Shown here one piece after another: positions 15,537 through 22,166 of a DNA stretch of 22,166 nucleotides. Under the pieces are notes generated by a model, which was not told the DNA's origin, made no database searches, and saw only the letters and a list, made by a program, of their open reading frames with translations. The stretch is from SFDP01 sp051653625 (GTDB lineage Bacteria > Bacillota > Clostridia > Lachnospirales > Lachnospiraceae), in contig JBOFWM010000114.1 in the NCBI GenBank assembly GCA_051653625.1, positions 1-22,166 of the forward strand, in the 5' to 3' direction. A program made the translations under genes and the position numbers. Every line of letters begins with the position of its first letter. The stretch's first letter is position 1.

Positions 15537-15582
15537 TATAATATCGAAAAAACTTGACTTTGCCCCTTTAAAGTGATATTTT
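15537..15582 (+). promoter_or_regulatory. promoter region of the ABC importer operon
   Basis: Two candidates overlap. TTGACT (15554-15559) with TATTTT (15577-15582) at 17-nt spacing is a good sigma-A match. A perfect TATAAT at 15537-15542 lacks a convincing -35. The first would give a leader of about 20 nt, the second about 60 nt. Confidence 0.5.
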
Positions 15583-15600
15583 AAAAAAGATATTAAAGGG
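15564..15600. repeat. 8-bp inverted repeat CCCTTTAA/TTAAAGGG around the start of the ABC operon
   Basis: Perfect arms at 15564-15571 and 15593-15600 are separated by 21 nt that hold the -10 element and probable transcription start. The right arm contains part of the Shine-Dalgarno AAAGGGAG. It could be an operator. If transcription starts at the upstream TATAAT, it could instead be a ribosome-site-masking hairpin. Confidence 0.5.
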
Positions 15601-15608
15601 AGAAAGGG

Positions 15609-16670
15609 ATGGGTATTATTATGAAAAAGAAAAGCATTGCAGCACTTTTTCTTGCAACTGTTTTAATGGCAAGTTCATTACTTGGTTGTGGAAGTAAAAG
15701 TGAGACTCAAAGTAGTACAACAACTGAAAGTGTTGTAGAAGATGTGAAAGAACAAACACAAGAAGCGGAAGCTACAGGAGACAAAAAGGTATATAACATT
15801 GGGATTGTACAATTAGTACAACACGATGCACTTGATGCAGCAACACAAGGATTTATAGATGCTGTAATGGCCAAACTTGGCGAAGAAAATGTGACATTTG
15901 ATTTACAAAATGCATCAGGAGATTCAGCAACATGTGCAACTATTGTAAACCAATTTGTAGGAAATAATGTAGATTTAATTATGGCAAATGCAACACCAGC
16001 ACTTCAAGCTGCAGTAGCGTCGACAGCGGATATACCAATTATTGCAACCTCTGTAACAGATTATGCAACAGCACTTGATATTGATGACTGGACTGGAACA
16101 ACAGGAATGAATGTAACAGGAACTTCTGATTTAGCTCCTTTAAAAGAACAAGCAGAAATGATTGCTGAACTTGTACCAGATGCAAAAACAGTAGGAATTT
16201 TATATTGTTCAGCAGAAGCAAATTCTAAATATCAAGCAACTGAAATTGCAGCATATTTAGATGAAATGGGAATTGCACATAAAGAATATACTTCAGCGGA
16301 TTCAAATGATGTAGCACTTGTGACTCAAACAGCAATTGATGAAGTAGATGTAATCTATATCCCAACGGATAATACAATGGCAGCTAATGCAGAAATTATC
16401 AATAATATTGCAGAACCAGCTGGAATTCCAATTATTGCTGGTGAAGAAGGAATCTGTAAAGGGTGTGGAATTGCAACATTATCAATTGATTACTATAGCA
16501 TTGGTTATAATGCAGGTGAAATGGCAGCAGAAATTTTAGTGAATGGAACAAATCCAGCAGAAATGGAAGTTCAATTTGCATCAGACTTAACAAAAAAATA
16601 TATGGCAGATCGTAGTGAATTATTAAAAATTACAATACCTGACACATACGTAGCAATAGAAGAAAACTAG
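15609..16670 (+). CDS. ABC transporter substrate-binding lipoprotein (TrpX-like)
   Basis: A 353-residue exported lipoprotein. A basic start (KKK) and hydrophobic stretch lead to the lipobox LLGC; Cys27 would be lipidated and anchor the mature protein on the outer face of the membrane. A Ser/Thr/Glu-rich linker (about 28-60) precedes a periplasmic-binding-protein type 1 fold (YNIGIVQLVQHDALDAATQG onward), the ABC_sub_bind family to which streptococcal TrpX belongs. Two starts compete: ATG 15609 with AAAGGGAG at 6-nt spacing, and ATG 15621 (Met5) with AAAGGG 12 nt away. It is first in an SBP-permease-ATPase operon. Tryptophan or another aromatic ligand is suggested only by family. There is no T-box leader. 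Confidence 0.9.
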   Translation: MGIIMKKKSIAALFLATVLMASSLLGCGSKSETQSSTTTESVVEDVKEQTQEAEATGDKKVYNIGIVQLVQHDALDAATQGFIDAVMAKLGEENVTFDLQNASGDSATCATIVNQFVGNNVDLIMANATPALQAAVASTADIPIIATSVTDYATALDIDDWTGTTGMNVTGTSDLAPLKEQAEMIAELVPDAKTVGILYCSAEANSKYQATEIAAYLDEMGIAHKEYTSADSNDVALVTQTAIDEVDVIYIPTDNTMAANAEIINNIAEPAGIPIIAGEEGICKGCGIATLSIDYYSIGYNAGEMAAEILVNGTNPAEMEVQFASDLTKKYMADRSELLKITIPDTYVAIEEN

Positions 16671-16674
16671 TAAG

Positions 16675-16695
16675 ATGGCTCTTCGGAGCCATTTT
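16675..16695 (+). terminator. UUCG-capped hairpin between SBP and permease genes
   Basis: ATGGCTC and GAGCCAT pair perfectly around the exceptionally stable tetraloop TTCG closed by C-G. Only a short run of Ts follows (16692-16695). This fits a leaky terminator or 3' mRNA stabiliser that keeps binding-protein mRNA in excess over permease mRNA. Confidence 0.75.
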
Positions 16696-16724
16696 CTAAT
16701 GTAAATGATGAAATGGAGAATTAT

Positions 16725-17624
16725 ATGGGAGCATTTTTAAATTCTATACCTGGGGCAGCAGCGCAAGGTATCATTTGGGGGATCATGGCAATAGGTGTAT
16801 ACATTACCTATAAAATATTAGATGTGGCTGACTTAACAGTAGATGGCTCTTTTGGAACAGGTGGAGCGGTATTAGTAATATGTGTAACAAATAATGTACC
16901 ATTAGGACTTGCAATGGTTTTTGCATTTTGTGCAGGATGTGCAGCAGGATTTATCACGGGGATGCTACACACAAAATTTGGAATTCCAGCAATATTATCA
17001 GGAATTTTAACACAATTAGCTTTATATTCTATTAATTTGAGAATTCTCGGAGGAGCAAATTTAACACTCTCCGTTCAAAAATATAATGTACTTGTATCTT
17101 TACGTAATATTCCACAAGCGCTTCTTGTAGGCGGAATTTTTACAGCAATCATCATTGGGATGTTGTATTGGTTCTTTGGGACAGAATTAGGGTATTGCCT
17201 TCGTGCAACTGGTTCGAATGAAGCCATGGCAAGAGCCAATGGAATTAATACTGATTCAAAAAAAGTATTAGGAATTGTAATTTCTAATGGAATTGTTGCA
17301 CTTTCTGGTGCGCTTCTTGCACAGTATCAAGGATTTGCAGATATAAATATGGGACGTGGTGCAATTGTAATTGGACTTGCGGCCGTAATTATTGGGCAAG
17401 TCATTTTAGGAAAGATATTCAAAAATTTTGCATTAAAGCTACTTGCAGCTGTATGTGGTGGAATTGTGTATTATGTAGTCATCACATTTGTGCTTCGCCT
17501 TGGATTAAATGCAAATGACTTAAAACTATTTTCAGCACTTGTAGTTGCAATCTTCCTTGCGGTTCCTTATTGGAAAAGCCAAGCTGCAAATAAAAAGATA
17601 AAAGCAGAGAAGGAGGTGTGTTAA
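16725..17624 (+). CDS. ABC transporter permease (TrpY-like, branched-chain type)
   Basis: An integral membrane permease with about eight to nine hydrophobic helices, of the BPD_transp_2 family used by LivH and sugar importers. The opening AFLNSIPGAAAQGIIWGIMAIGVYITYKILDVADLTVDGS is characteristic of permeases that pair with TrpX-like binding proteins. An in-frame ATG at 16713 would add four residues but has no Shine-Dalgarno. The ATG at 16725 has GGAG 6 nt upstream (16715-16718), so I prefer it (299 residues). LGYCLRATGSNEAMARANGI is the cytoplasmic coupling loop that contacts the ATPase. The stop at 17624 is one base before the ATPase start codon. Confidence 0.92.
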   Translation: MGAFLNSIPGAAAQGIIWGIMAIGVYITYKILDVADLTVDGSFGTGGAVLVICVTNNVPLGLAMVFAFCAGCAAGFITGMLHTKFGIPAILSGILTQLALYSINLRILGGANLTLSVQKYNVLVSLRNIPQALLVGGIFTAIIIGMLYWFFGTELGYCLRATGSNEAMARANGINTDSKKVLGIVISNGIVALSGALLAQYQGFADINMGRGAIVIGLAAVIIGQVILGKIFKNFALKLLAAVCGGIVYYVVITFVLRLGLNANDLKLFSALVVAIFLAVPYWKSQAANKKIKAEKEVC

Positions 17625-17625
17625 T

Positions 17626-18423
17626 ATGTTGGAAATAAAAAATGTATTTAAAACCTTCAATTCAGGAACTGTAAATGAAAAAAAAGCATTGAATGGTGTA
17701 AATCTTACATTAGAAGAGGGTGATTTTGTAACCGTAATTGGTGGAAATGGAGCAGGAAAATCTACTATTTTAAATATGATTGCTGGAGTATATTTAGTAG
17801 ATAGTGGTTCTATTAAAATTGATGGAATTGATATTACAAGACTTCCAGAGCACAAAAGAGCAAAATATTTAGGGCGTGTTTTCCAAGATCCAATGCTTGG
17901 AACAGCAGCAGATATGTGGATAGAAGAGAATATGGCGTTGGCAAAAAGAAGAGGAGAAAAAAGAACTCTTCGATGGGCGATCAATCATGAAGATAGAAAA
18001 GAATTTAGAGAATTACTTGCTCATTTAGAGTTGGGATTAGAGGAACGTCTTTCTACAAAAGTAGGGTTATTGTCTGGTGGACAACGTCAAGCGCTTACTC
18101 TTTTAATGGCAACTATGAAAAAGCCGAAATTATTACTATTAGATGAACATACTGCGGCGCTAGATCCTAAAACAGCTGCAAAAGTATTAGAATTGTCAGA
18201 TCGAATTATTCAAGAAGAAAATTTAACAGCTCTTATGATAACTCACAATATGAAAGATGCAATAACTTATGGAAATCGTTTGATTATGATGAATCAAGGA
18301 AAAATTATTCTAGATGTTAAAGGGGAAGAAAAGAAAAAATTAACAGTAGAACAATTATTAGACGCATTTACAAAAGCGAGTGGAGCTGAATTTGCAAACG
18401 ATAGAGTATTGTTATCAGAATAA
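17626..18423 (+). CDS. ABC transporter ATP-binding protein (TrpZ-like)
   Basis: A 265-residue cytoplasmic nucleotide-binding subunit that powers the importer. Walker A GGNGAGKST is at 39-47, with a Q-loop in VFQDPMLG. The signature LSGGQRQAL, Walker B LLLLDEHTAALDP (with the catalytic Glu) and H-loop MITHNM follow. All catalytic elements are intact. GGAGGTG lies about 6 nt before the ATG, inside the end of the permease gene. A Rho-independent terminator follows the stop codon, closing the three-gene operon. Confidence 0.95.
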   Translation: MLEIKNVFKTFNSGTVNEKKALNGVNLTLEEGDFVTVIGGNGAGKSTILNMIAGVYLVDSGSIKIDGIDITRLPEHKRAKYLGRVFQDPMLGTAADMWIEENMALAKRRGEKRTLRWAINHEDRKEFRELLAHLELGLEERLSTKVGLLSGGQRQALTLLMATMKKPKLLLLDEHTAALDPKTAAKVLELSDRIIQEENLTALMITHNMKDAITYGNRLIMMNQGKIILDVKGEEKKKLTVEQLLDAFTKASGAEFANDRVLLSE

Positions 18424-18432
18424 ATAATTAAA

Positions 18433-18471
18433 AAATTGCATTTGCACAGAAGTTGTAGATGCAATTTTTTT
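18433..18471 (+). terminator. Rho-independent terminator of the ABC operon
   Basis: AAATTGCAT (18433-18441) pairs with ATGCAATTT (18459-18467) and a T-run follows to 18471. The 17-nt apical region can form further pairs. The stem is AT-rich but long. Confidence 0.75.
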
Positions 18472-18503
18472 ATATAAAATTATGGCATTAAATGGAAATA
18501 GTA

Positions 18504-18532
18504 TTGACTTCTAATGGATGTTAGTCTATACT
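18504..18532 (+). promoter_or_regulatory. promoter of feoA-feoA-feoB
   Basis: TTGACT (18504-18509) and TATACT (18527-18532) are 17 nt apart, each a 5/6 match. The -10 is covered by a TTAG-N6-CTAA palindrome, which suggests repression by a metal sensor. Confidence 0.75.
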
Positions 18533-18535
18533 AAT
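18520..18535. promoter_or_regulatory. operator-like palindrome on the feoA -10
   Basis: GTTAGTCTATACTAAT has perfect TTAGT/ACTAA half-sites (TTAG-N6-CTAA). It shares 12 of 16 positions with the palindrome in front of feoB (19054-19069). The placement over the -10 is where a DtxR/MntR-type repressor would act; the regulator itself is not in the window. Confidence 0.6.
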
Positions 18536-18543
18536 AAATAATG

Positions 18544-18560
18544 AGTTAGATATAACTAGA
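18544..18560. promoter_or_regulatory. second operator-like palindrome in the feoA leader
   Basis: AGTTA-GATA-TAACT is a perfect inverted repeat (18544-18557) and also reads as TTAG-N6-CTAG, one base off the pattern of the other two sites. Its centre is 23 nt from the first palindrome. Confidence 0.5.
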
Positions 18561-18585
18561 CAAAGTTAGAAAAGGAGGAACGCGA

Positions 18586-18795
18586 ATGCCTTTAAGTATG
18601 ATGAAAATTGGAGAAAGCACTACAATTAAAAAAGTTGGTGGGAAAGAGGATAGTCGTAAGTTCTTGGAAAATTTAGGGTTTGTCAAAGGTGGAGTTGTTA
18701 CAGTTATTTCAGAAATAGGTGGAAATATGATTGTAAACATTAAAGACTCTAGAATTGCCATCGGTATGGATATGGCGAATAAAATAATTGTATAA
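18586..18795 (+). CDS. feoA: FeoA family protein (first copy)
   Basis: A 69-residue SH3-like small protein (MPLSMMKIGESTTIKKVGG, LENLGFVKGGVVTVISEIGGNMIVNIKDSRIAIG). FeoA is a cytoplasmic accessory factor thought to interact with the FeoB G domain in ferrous iron uptake. It is more divergent than the second FeoA. GGAGG lies 8 nt before the ATG. It heads the feo operon, 22 nt ahead of the second feoA. Confidence 0.9.
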   Translation: MPLSMMKIGESTTIKKVGGKEDSRKFLENLGFVKGGVVTVISEIGGNMIVNIKDSRIAIGMDMANKIIV

Positions 18796-18817
18796 AGATT
18801 GAGAGGAAGAAAATAAG

Positions 18818-19036
18818 ATGACATTAAAAGATGTTGCCTGTGGTCAAAGTGCAATTGTTAAAAAAATTGCAGGAAAAGGACCGATCAAGCGAAGAATTAT
18901 GGATATGGGGATTACGAAAGGTGTAGAAGTTTATGTTCGCAAAGTTGCGCCATTAGGAGATCCAATTGAAGTGACGGTACGCGGATATGAATTGTCACTT
19001 AGAAAAGCGGATGCAGAAGATATAGAAGTAGAGTAA
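18818..19036 (+). CDS. feoA: FeoA family protein (second copy)
   Basis: A 72-residue SH3-like protein with the canonical FeoA pattern: MTLKDVACGQSAIVKKIAG, IKRRIMDMGITKGVEVYV, then VAPLGDPIEVTVRGYELSLRKADAEDI. It likely acts with FeoB at the inner face of the membrane. Two separate feoA genes before feoB are common in Clostridia. A 65-nt gap containing a palindromic operator separates it from feoB, so feoB may also have its own regulated promoter. Confidence 0.94.
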   Translation: MTLKDVACGQSAIVKKIAGKGPIKRRIMDMGITKGVEVYVRKVAPLGDPIEVTVRGYELSLRKADAEDIEVE

Positions 19037-19053
19037 ATTTTTTTTGATTTTAG

Positions 19054-19069
19054 GTTAGTTAAAACTAAT
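19054..19069. promoter_or_regulatory. operator-like palindrome before feoB
   Basis: GTTAGTTAAAACTAAT has perfect TTAGTT/AACTAA half-sites. The left flank extends it to TTAGGTTAG (19050-19058), identical to the left half of the DtxR consensus. A weak promoter, TTGATT (19044-19049) with TAATTA (19066-19071), would be occluded by binding here. Confidence 0.6.
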
Positions 19070-19101
19070 TAAACGAAACGGATAGAAAAGAGGAAAAAGA
19101 A

Positions 19102-21264
19102 ATGGCAATAAAAATTGCATTAGCTGGTAATCCAAATGCAGGAAAAACAACATTATTTAATGCATTAACTGGATCAAATCAATTTGTAGGAAATTGGCCA
19201 GGCGTTACTGTAGAAAAAAAAGAAGGAAAATTAAAAGATAAATTTAAAATTGAAAAAGAAGACATTGAAATTATCGATTTACCAGGAATTTATTCTCTTT
19301 CACCTTATACATTAGAAGAGGTAGTAGCTAGAAATTACTTAATTAATGAAACGCCAGATGCTATATTAAATATTGTAGATGGAACAAATATTGAACGTAA
19401 TTTATTTCTAACAACACAATTAATTGAACTAGGAATACCAGTTGTTCTTGCAGTGAATATGATGGATGTTGTTCGAAAAAACGGAAGTAAAATCTATATT
19501 GATAAATTAAAAGAAAAACTTGGATGCAGTGTATTTGAAATTTCAGCATTAAAAGCAGAAGGAATTGATGTTGCTGTTAAAGAAGCAATAAAAATATCTA
19601 AGAAAAAAGAACAAATCAAAGTTGTACATAATTTTGCGAAAACAGTAGAAATAGCAATTGAAGAAGTAAGTAAAGCATTAGGTCAAGAAGTAAAAGAAAA
19701 TCAAAAACGATTTTTTGCTATTAAATTATTAGAAAGCGATGAAAAAATATTAGAACATTTAGTTCAAATTCCAGAAGTAAGTAGTTTTGTGTCCGCTTTA
19801 GAAGAGGAATTTGATGATGATGTAGAAAGCATCATGACTAATGAAAGATACAATTATATCACTTCTATTATTAGTGAGTGTTGTACGAAATCAAAACATA
19901 GTGAAATGTCTACATCGGATAAGATTGATCGAATTGTAACAAATAGAATTCTTGCTTTACCGATTTTTGCAATTGTAATGTTTTTAGTATACTATGTATC
20001 TATTTCAACAGTGGGTACAGGTGCAACAGATTGGGTGAATGATAAATTGTTTGATGAAGGATGGAGTTTATTTGGTTTATCCATTCCAAGTGTACCTATG
20101 TTATTTGAAAATGTACTTACAGCAATCGGTTGTGCAGATTGGTTACAAAGTTTAATCATTAATGGTATTGTAGCAGGTGTTGGTGCAGTGCTTGGATTTG
20201 TACCTCAGATGTTGGTACTATTTATCTTTTTAGCATTTTTAGAATCTTGCGGTTACATGGCAAGAGTTGCTTTTATCATGGATCGAATCTTTCGTAAATT
20301 TGGATTGTCAGGAAAATCATTTATTCCTATGCTTGTAGGAACTGGTTGTGGGGTGCCTGGAATTATGGCATCAAGAACTATTGAAAATGAAAAAGATCGT
20401 AAAATGACAATTATTACTACAACCTTCATTCCTTGTGGAGCCAAATTACCAATTATTGCTTTGATTGCAGGAGCATTATTAAATGGTGCTTGGTGGGTTG
20501 CTCCAAGTGCATACTTTGTAGGTATTTTTGCGATTGTATGTTCGGGAATTATTTTAAAGAAAACAAAATTATTTGTAGGTGATGTAGCACCTTTTGTTAT
20601 GGAATTGCCAGCATATCATATGCCGACACTTGAGAGTGTTTTGAGAAGTATGTGGGAACGTGGTTGGTCATTTATAAAAAAAGCAGGAACTATTATTTTA
20701 TTATCTACGATTGTTTTATGGTTTTTAATGAGTTTTGGTTACGTAGATGGTGCTATTGCAATGTTAGAAAAAGAAGAATTAAATTTAAGTTTCTTGGCTG
20801 TCTTTGGAAGTTTTTTTGCACCATTTTTTGCACCTCTTGGATGGGGCAATTGGGAACTCGCGGTTGCAGCAATTACTGGTTTAATTGCAAAAGAAAATGT
20901 TGTTGGTACATTAGGTATTTTATATGGATTTGCAGAGGTGGCAGAAGATGGGGAAGAAATCTGGTCAGCGCTTGCAAATAGTATTAGTACAATATCAGCA
21001 TATTCATTCTTAATATTTAATCTTTTATGTGCACCATGTTTTGCAGCGATGGGTGCAATTAGACGTGAAATGAATAATACAAAATGGTTTTTATTTGCAA
21101 TAGGATATCAAACAGGTTTAGCATATATTGTTTCGTTATGCGTTTATCAATTAGGAAATCTTTTTATCAGTGGAATGTTTGGCATAGGAACTGTTATAGC
21201 GATTGGGTGTGTGTGTGGTTTTCTCTTTTTGCTATTTCGAAAAGAAAATGTAGTAAAAAAATAG
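19102..21264 (+). CDS. feoB: ferrous iron transport protein B
   Basis: A 720-residue Fe(II) transporter of normal bacterial length. The N-terminal G domain shows G1 GNPNAGKT (9-16), G2 NWPGVTVE (31-38), G3 DLPG (59-62), G4 NMMD (119-122) and G5 SALKAEG. A helical regulatory region follows (about 170-285). The membrane core contains the two Gate segments, with the conserved cysteine-bearing GYMARVAFIMDR, LVGTGCGVPGIMASRTI and FIPCGAKLPII. GAGGAAAAAG precedes the ATG. It acts with the two upstream FeoA proteins for GTP-stimulated ferrous iron uptake under anoxic conditions. No terminator separates it from zupT, though a separate promoter is present there. Confidence 0.97.
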   Translation: MAIKIALAGNPNAGKTTLFNALTGSNQFVGNWPGVTVEKKEGKLKDKFKIEKEDIEIIDLPGIYSLSPYTLEEVVARNYLINETPDAILNIVDGTNIERNLFLTTQLIELGIPVVLAVNMMDVVRKNGSKIYIDKLKEKLGCSVFEISALKAEGIDVAVKEAIKISKKKEQIKVVHNFAKTVEIAIEEVSKALGQEVKENQKRFFAIKLLESDEKILEHLVQIPEVSSFVSALEEEFDDDVESIMTNERYNYITSIISECCTKSKHSEMSTSDKIDRIVTNRILALPIFAIVMFLVYYVSISTVGTGATDWVNDKLFDEGWSLFGLSIPSVPMLFENVLTAIGCADWLQSLIINGIVAGVGAVLGFVPQMLVLFIFLAFLESCGYMARVAFIMDRIFRKFGLSGKSFIPMLVGTGCGVPGIMASRTIENEKDRKMTIITTTFIPCGAKLPIIALIAGALLNGAWWVAPSAYFVGIFAIVCSGIILKKTKLFVGDVAPFVMELPAYHMPTLESVLRSMWERGWSFIKKAGTIILLSTIVLWFLMSFGYVDGAIAMLEKEELNLSFLAVFGSFFAPFFAPLGWGNWELAVAAITGLIAKENVVGTLGILYGFAEVAEDGEEIWSALANSISTISAYSFLIFNLLCAPCFAAMGAIRREMNNTKWFLFAIGYQTGLAYIVSLCVYQLGNLFISGMFGIGTVIAIGCVCGFLFLLFRKENVVKK

Positions 21265-21292
21265 TTGCTTTTTAAGTAAATCATGCTACTAT
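21265..21292 (+). promoter_or_regulatory. promoter of the ZIP transporter gene
   Basis: TTGCTT (21265-21270) starts right after the feoB stop codon and is followed 16 nt later by TACTAT (21287-21292). ATGCT and ACT (21283-21290) can pair with AGT and AGCAT (21300-21310) with a 3-nt bulge next to the GGAGG. The TTAG-N6-CTAA motif is absent. Confidence 0.5.
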
Positions 21293-21319
21293 AAAAAGAA
21301 GTAGAAGCATGGAGGAAAA

Positions 21320-22108
21320 ATGAATATAAATTTACAATATGCGATTGGAATTATTATGCCATTTGTTGGTACGACGCTTGGTGCAGCTTGTGTATTTTTC
21401 TTGAAAGATAAGATGAGTAGCAAGCTTCATAAGGCATTGCTTGGTTTTGCATCAGGGATTATGGTTGCTGCTGCTGTTTGGTCTTTGTTAATACCAGCAT
21501 TAGAATCTGTAAAAGAGATGGGAAAATGGTCTGTTTTTCCAGTAGTAATAGGATTTATGGGTGGTCTTGCTTTTTTATTTTTTTTAGAACGCATCACACC
21601 ACACTTGCATTCAGAAGAACAAAATCCACATGGACCTAAAACTTCTCTTACAAATACAACAATGTTGATTTTGGCTGTTTCTTTACACAATATACCAGAG
21701 GGAATGGCAGTTGGAGTTATCTTTGCGGCATCTATGGCCACAGAAAGTACCATTACAATTGCCTCGGCATTTGCGCTTGCAATAGGTGTTGCAATTCAAA
21801 ATTTTCCAGAAGGGGCTATTATTTCATTGCCACTTAGAGGAGAAAGAAACTCGAGAAGAAAATCGTTTTTGTATGGAATGTTATCTGGTATTGTAGAGCC
21901 AATTGCAGCACTTTTGACCATAGGTATGGCAAGTGTTGTTACGGCACTTTTGCCGTATCTATTATCATTTGCGGCAGGTGCTATGATTTATGTAGTTGTA
22001 GAAGAATTATTACCAGAAGCAACAAGTGATAATGATGCAGCAATTTGTACGTGGTGTTTTGGATGTGGTTTTATGATTATGATGGTTTTAGATGTTGTAC
22101 TTGGTTAA
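21320..22108 (+). CDS. zupT: ZIP family metal transporter (ZupT/GufA-like)
   Basis: A 262-residue membrane protein with about eight helices. HNIPEG (123-128) and QNFPEG (160-165) are the paired metal-binding motifs of ZIP helices IV and V. A short cytoplasmic loop with His95, His97 and His104 (ERITPHLHSEEQNPHGPKT, about 90-108) is a typical metal-handling loop. ZIP proteins import Zn(II), and often Fe(II), Mn(II) or Co(II), into the cytoplasm. The location behind feoAAB suggests a role in divalent metal supply, possibly iron or manganese, but that is inference. GGAGG precedes the ATG. It ends directly against a perfect 58-bp palindrome. Confidence 0.93.
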   Translation: MNINLQYAIGIIMPFVGTTLGAACVFFLKDKMSSKLHKALLGFASGIMVAAAVWSLLIPALESVKEMGKWSVFPVVIGFMGGLAFLFFLERITPHLHSEEQNPHGPKTSLTNTTMLILAVSLHNIPEGMAVGVIFAASMATESTITIASAFALAIGVAIQNFPEGAIISLPLRGERNSRRKSFLYGMLSGIVEPIAALLTIGMASVVTALLPYLLSFAAGAMIYVVVEELLPEATSDNDAAICTWCFGCGFMIMMVLDVVLG

Positions 22109-22166
22109 AAAATATATACAATAAAAAAAGTTGTCCATGGACAACTTTTTTTATTGTATATATTTT
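22109..22166. terminator. perfect 58-bp palindrome, probable bidirectional terminator
   Basis: Two perfect 29-nt arms meet at the centre of CCATGG (22137/22138). The core is A7-GTTGTCCATGGACAAC-T7, a classic bidirectional Rho-independent terminator. It is extended on both sides by a further AAAATATATACAAT arm and its complement. It starts at the first base after the zupT stop and runs to the final base of the window. Confidence 0.85.

Noticed and set aside
15510..15608. T-box leader for a tryptophan transporter
   Set aside because: The gap is 99 nt with no specifier stem or TGG-containing T-box sequence seen.
20652..20981. Second reading frame ORF inside feoB
   Set aside because: It is a plus-one shadow of an intact membrane segment of feoB, rich in Trp, Cys and Arg with no Shine-Dalgarno.
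1..22166. CRISPR arrays, tRNAs, insertion sequences, prophage genes or toxin-antitoxin pairs
   Set aside because: No regularly spaced repeats, cloverleaf sequences, transposase or integrase motifs were found on either strand.

Overview
This window is an AT-rich, low-GC stretch with strong AGGAGG-type Shine-Dalgarno sites, TTGACA/TATAAT-like promoters and Rho-independent terminators. The gene set points to an anaerobic, Gram-positive Clostridia, probably Lachnospiraceae-like: a nucleotide-loop cobalamin operon, an iron-sulfur flavoprotein, a group II ECF transporter S component, a TrpXYZ-type ABC system, feoA-feoA-feoB, an RNase H with a viroplasmin-like N-terminus, and flgB, which suggests a motile relative. 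Species cannot be fixed from sequence alone. The window is packed with genes. No stretch of 300 bases or more lacks one, and there is no rRNA, tRNA, CRISPR array, transposase or phage gene.

Layout. (1) 163-1047: a GarR-type beta-hydroxyacid dehydrogenase. (2) 1170-6175: a tightly packed cobalamin lower-ligand and nucleotide-loop operon, cobT-cobS-cobC-cbiB-cobD-cobO, with two overlapping gene junctions. It makes adenosylated cobinamide, attaches the aminopropanol arm, activates the lower-ligand base and joins the two. The expected cobinamide kinase/guanylyltransferase (CobU/CobP) is not here. (3) 6185-7648: a GH43 glycosidase with a CBM6-like tail, only 9 nt behind cobO. (4) 7738-9396: an iron-sulfur flavoprotein reading into a convergent azlCD amino-acid exporter pair, the only minus-strand genes. 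(5) 9536-11670: a Cof-type HAD phosphatase, then an ECF S component overlapping a P-loop kinase, a possible import-and-trap pair. (6) 11713-12099: flgB with its own terminator and no other flagellar gene around it. (7) 12186-15509: a DbpA/YxiN RNA helicase, RNase HI and M18 aminopeptidase, probably one transcript. (8) 15609-18423: lipoprotein, permease and ATPase of a TrpXYZ-like ABC importer, with a UUCG-capped hairpin after the binding-protein gene. (9) 18586-21264: feoA-feoA-feoB ferrous iron uptake, with related TTAG-N6-CTAA palindromes in front of both feoA and feoB that look like a shared metal-regulator operator. (10) 21320-22108: a ZIP-family metal transporter, followed by a perfect 58-bp palindrome that runs to the last base of the window.

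Most of this is familiar housekeeping and accessory metabolism, and I do not see a convincing new multi-gene system. The points most worth a second look are the repeated operator in the feo region, the lone flgB, the S-component/kinase pair of unknown substrate, the GH43 gene attached to the B12 operon, the cobT mini-ORF leader, and the terminal palindrome, which may be either a long bidirectional terminator or an assembly edge.
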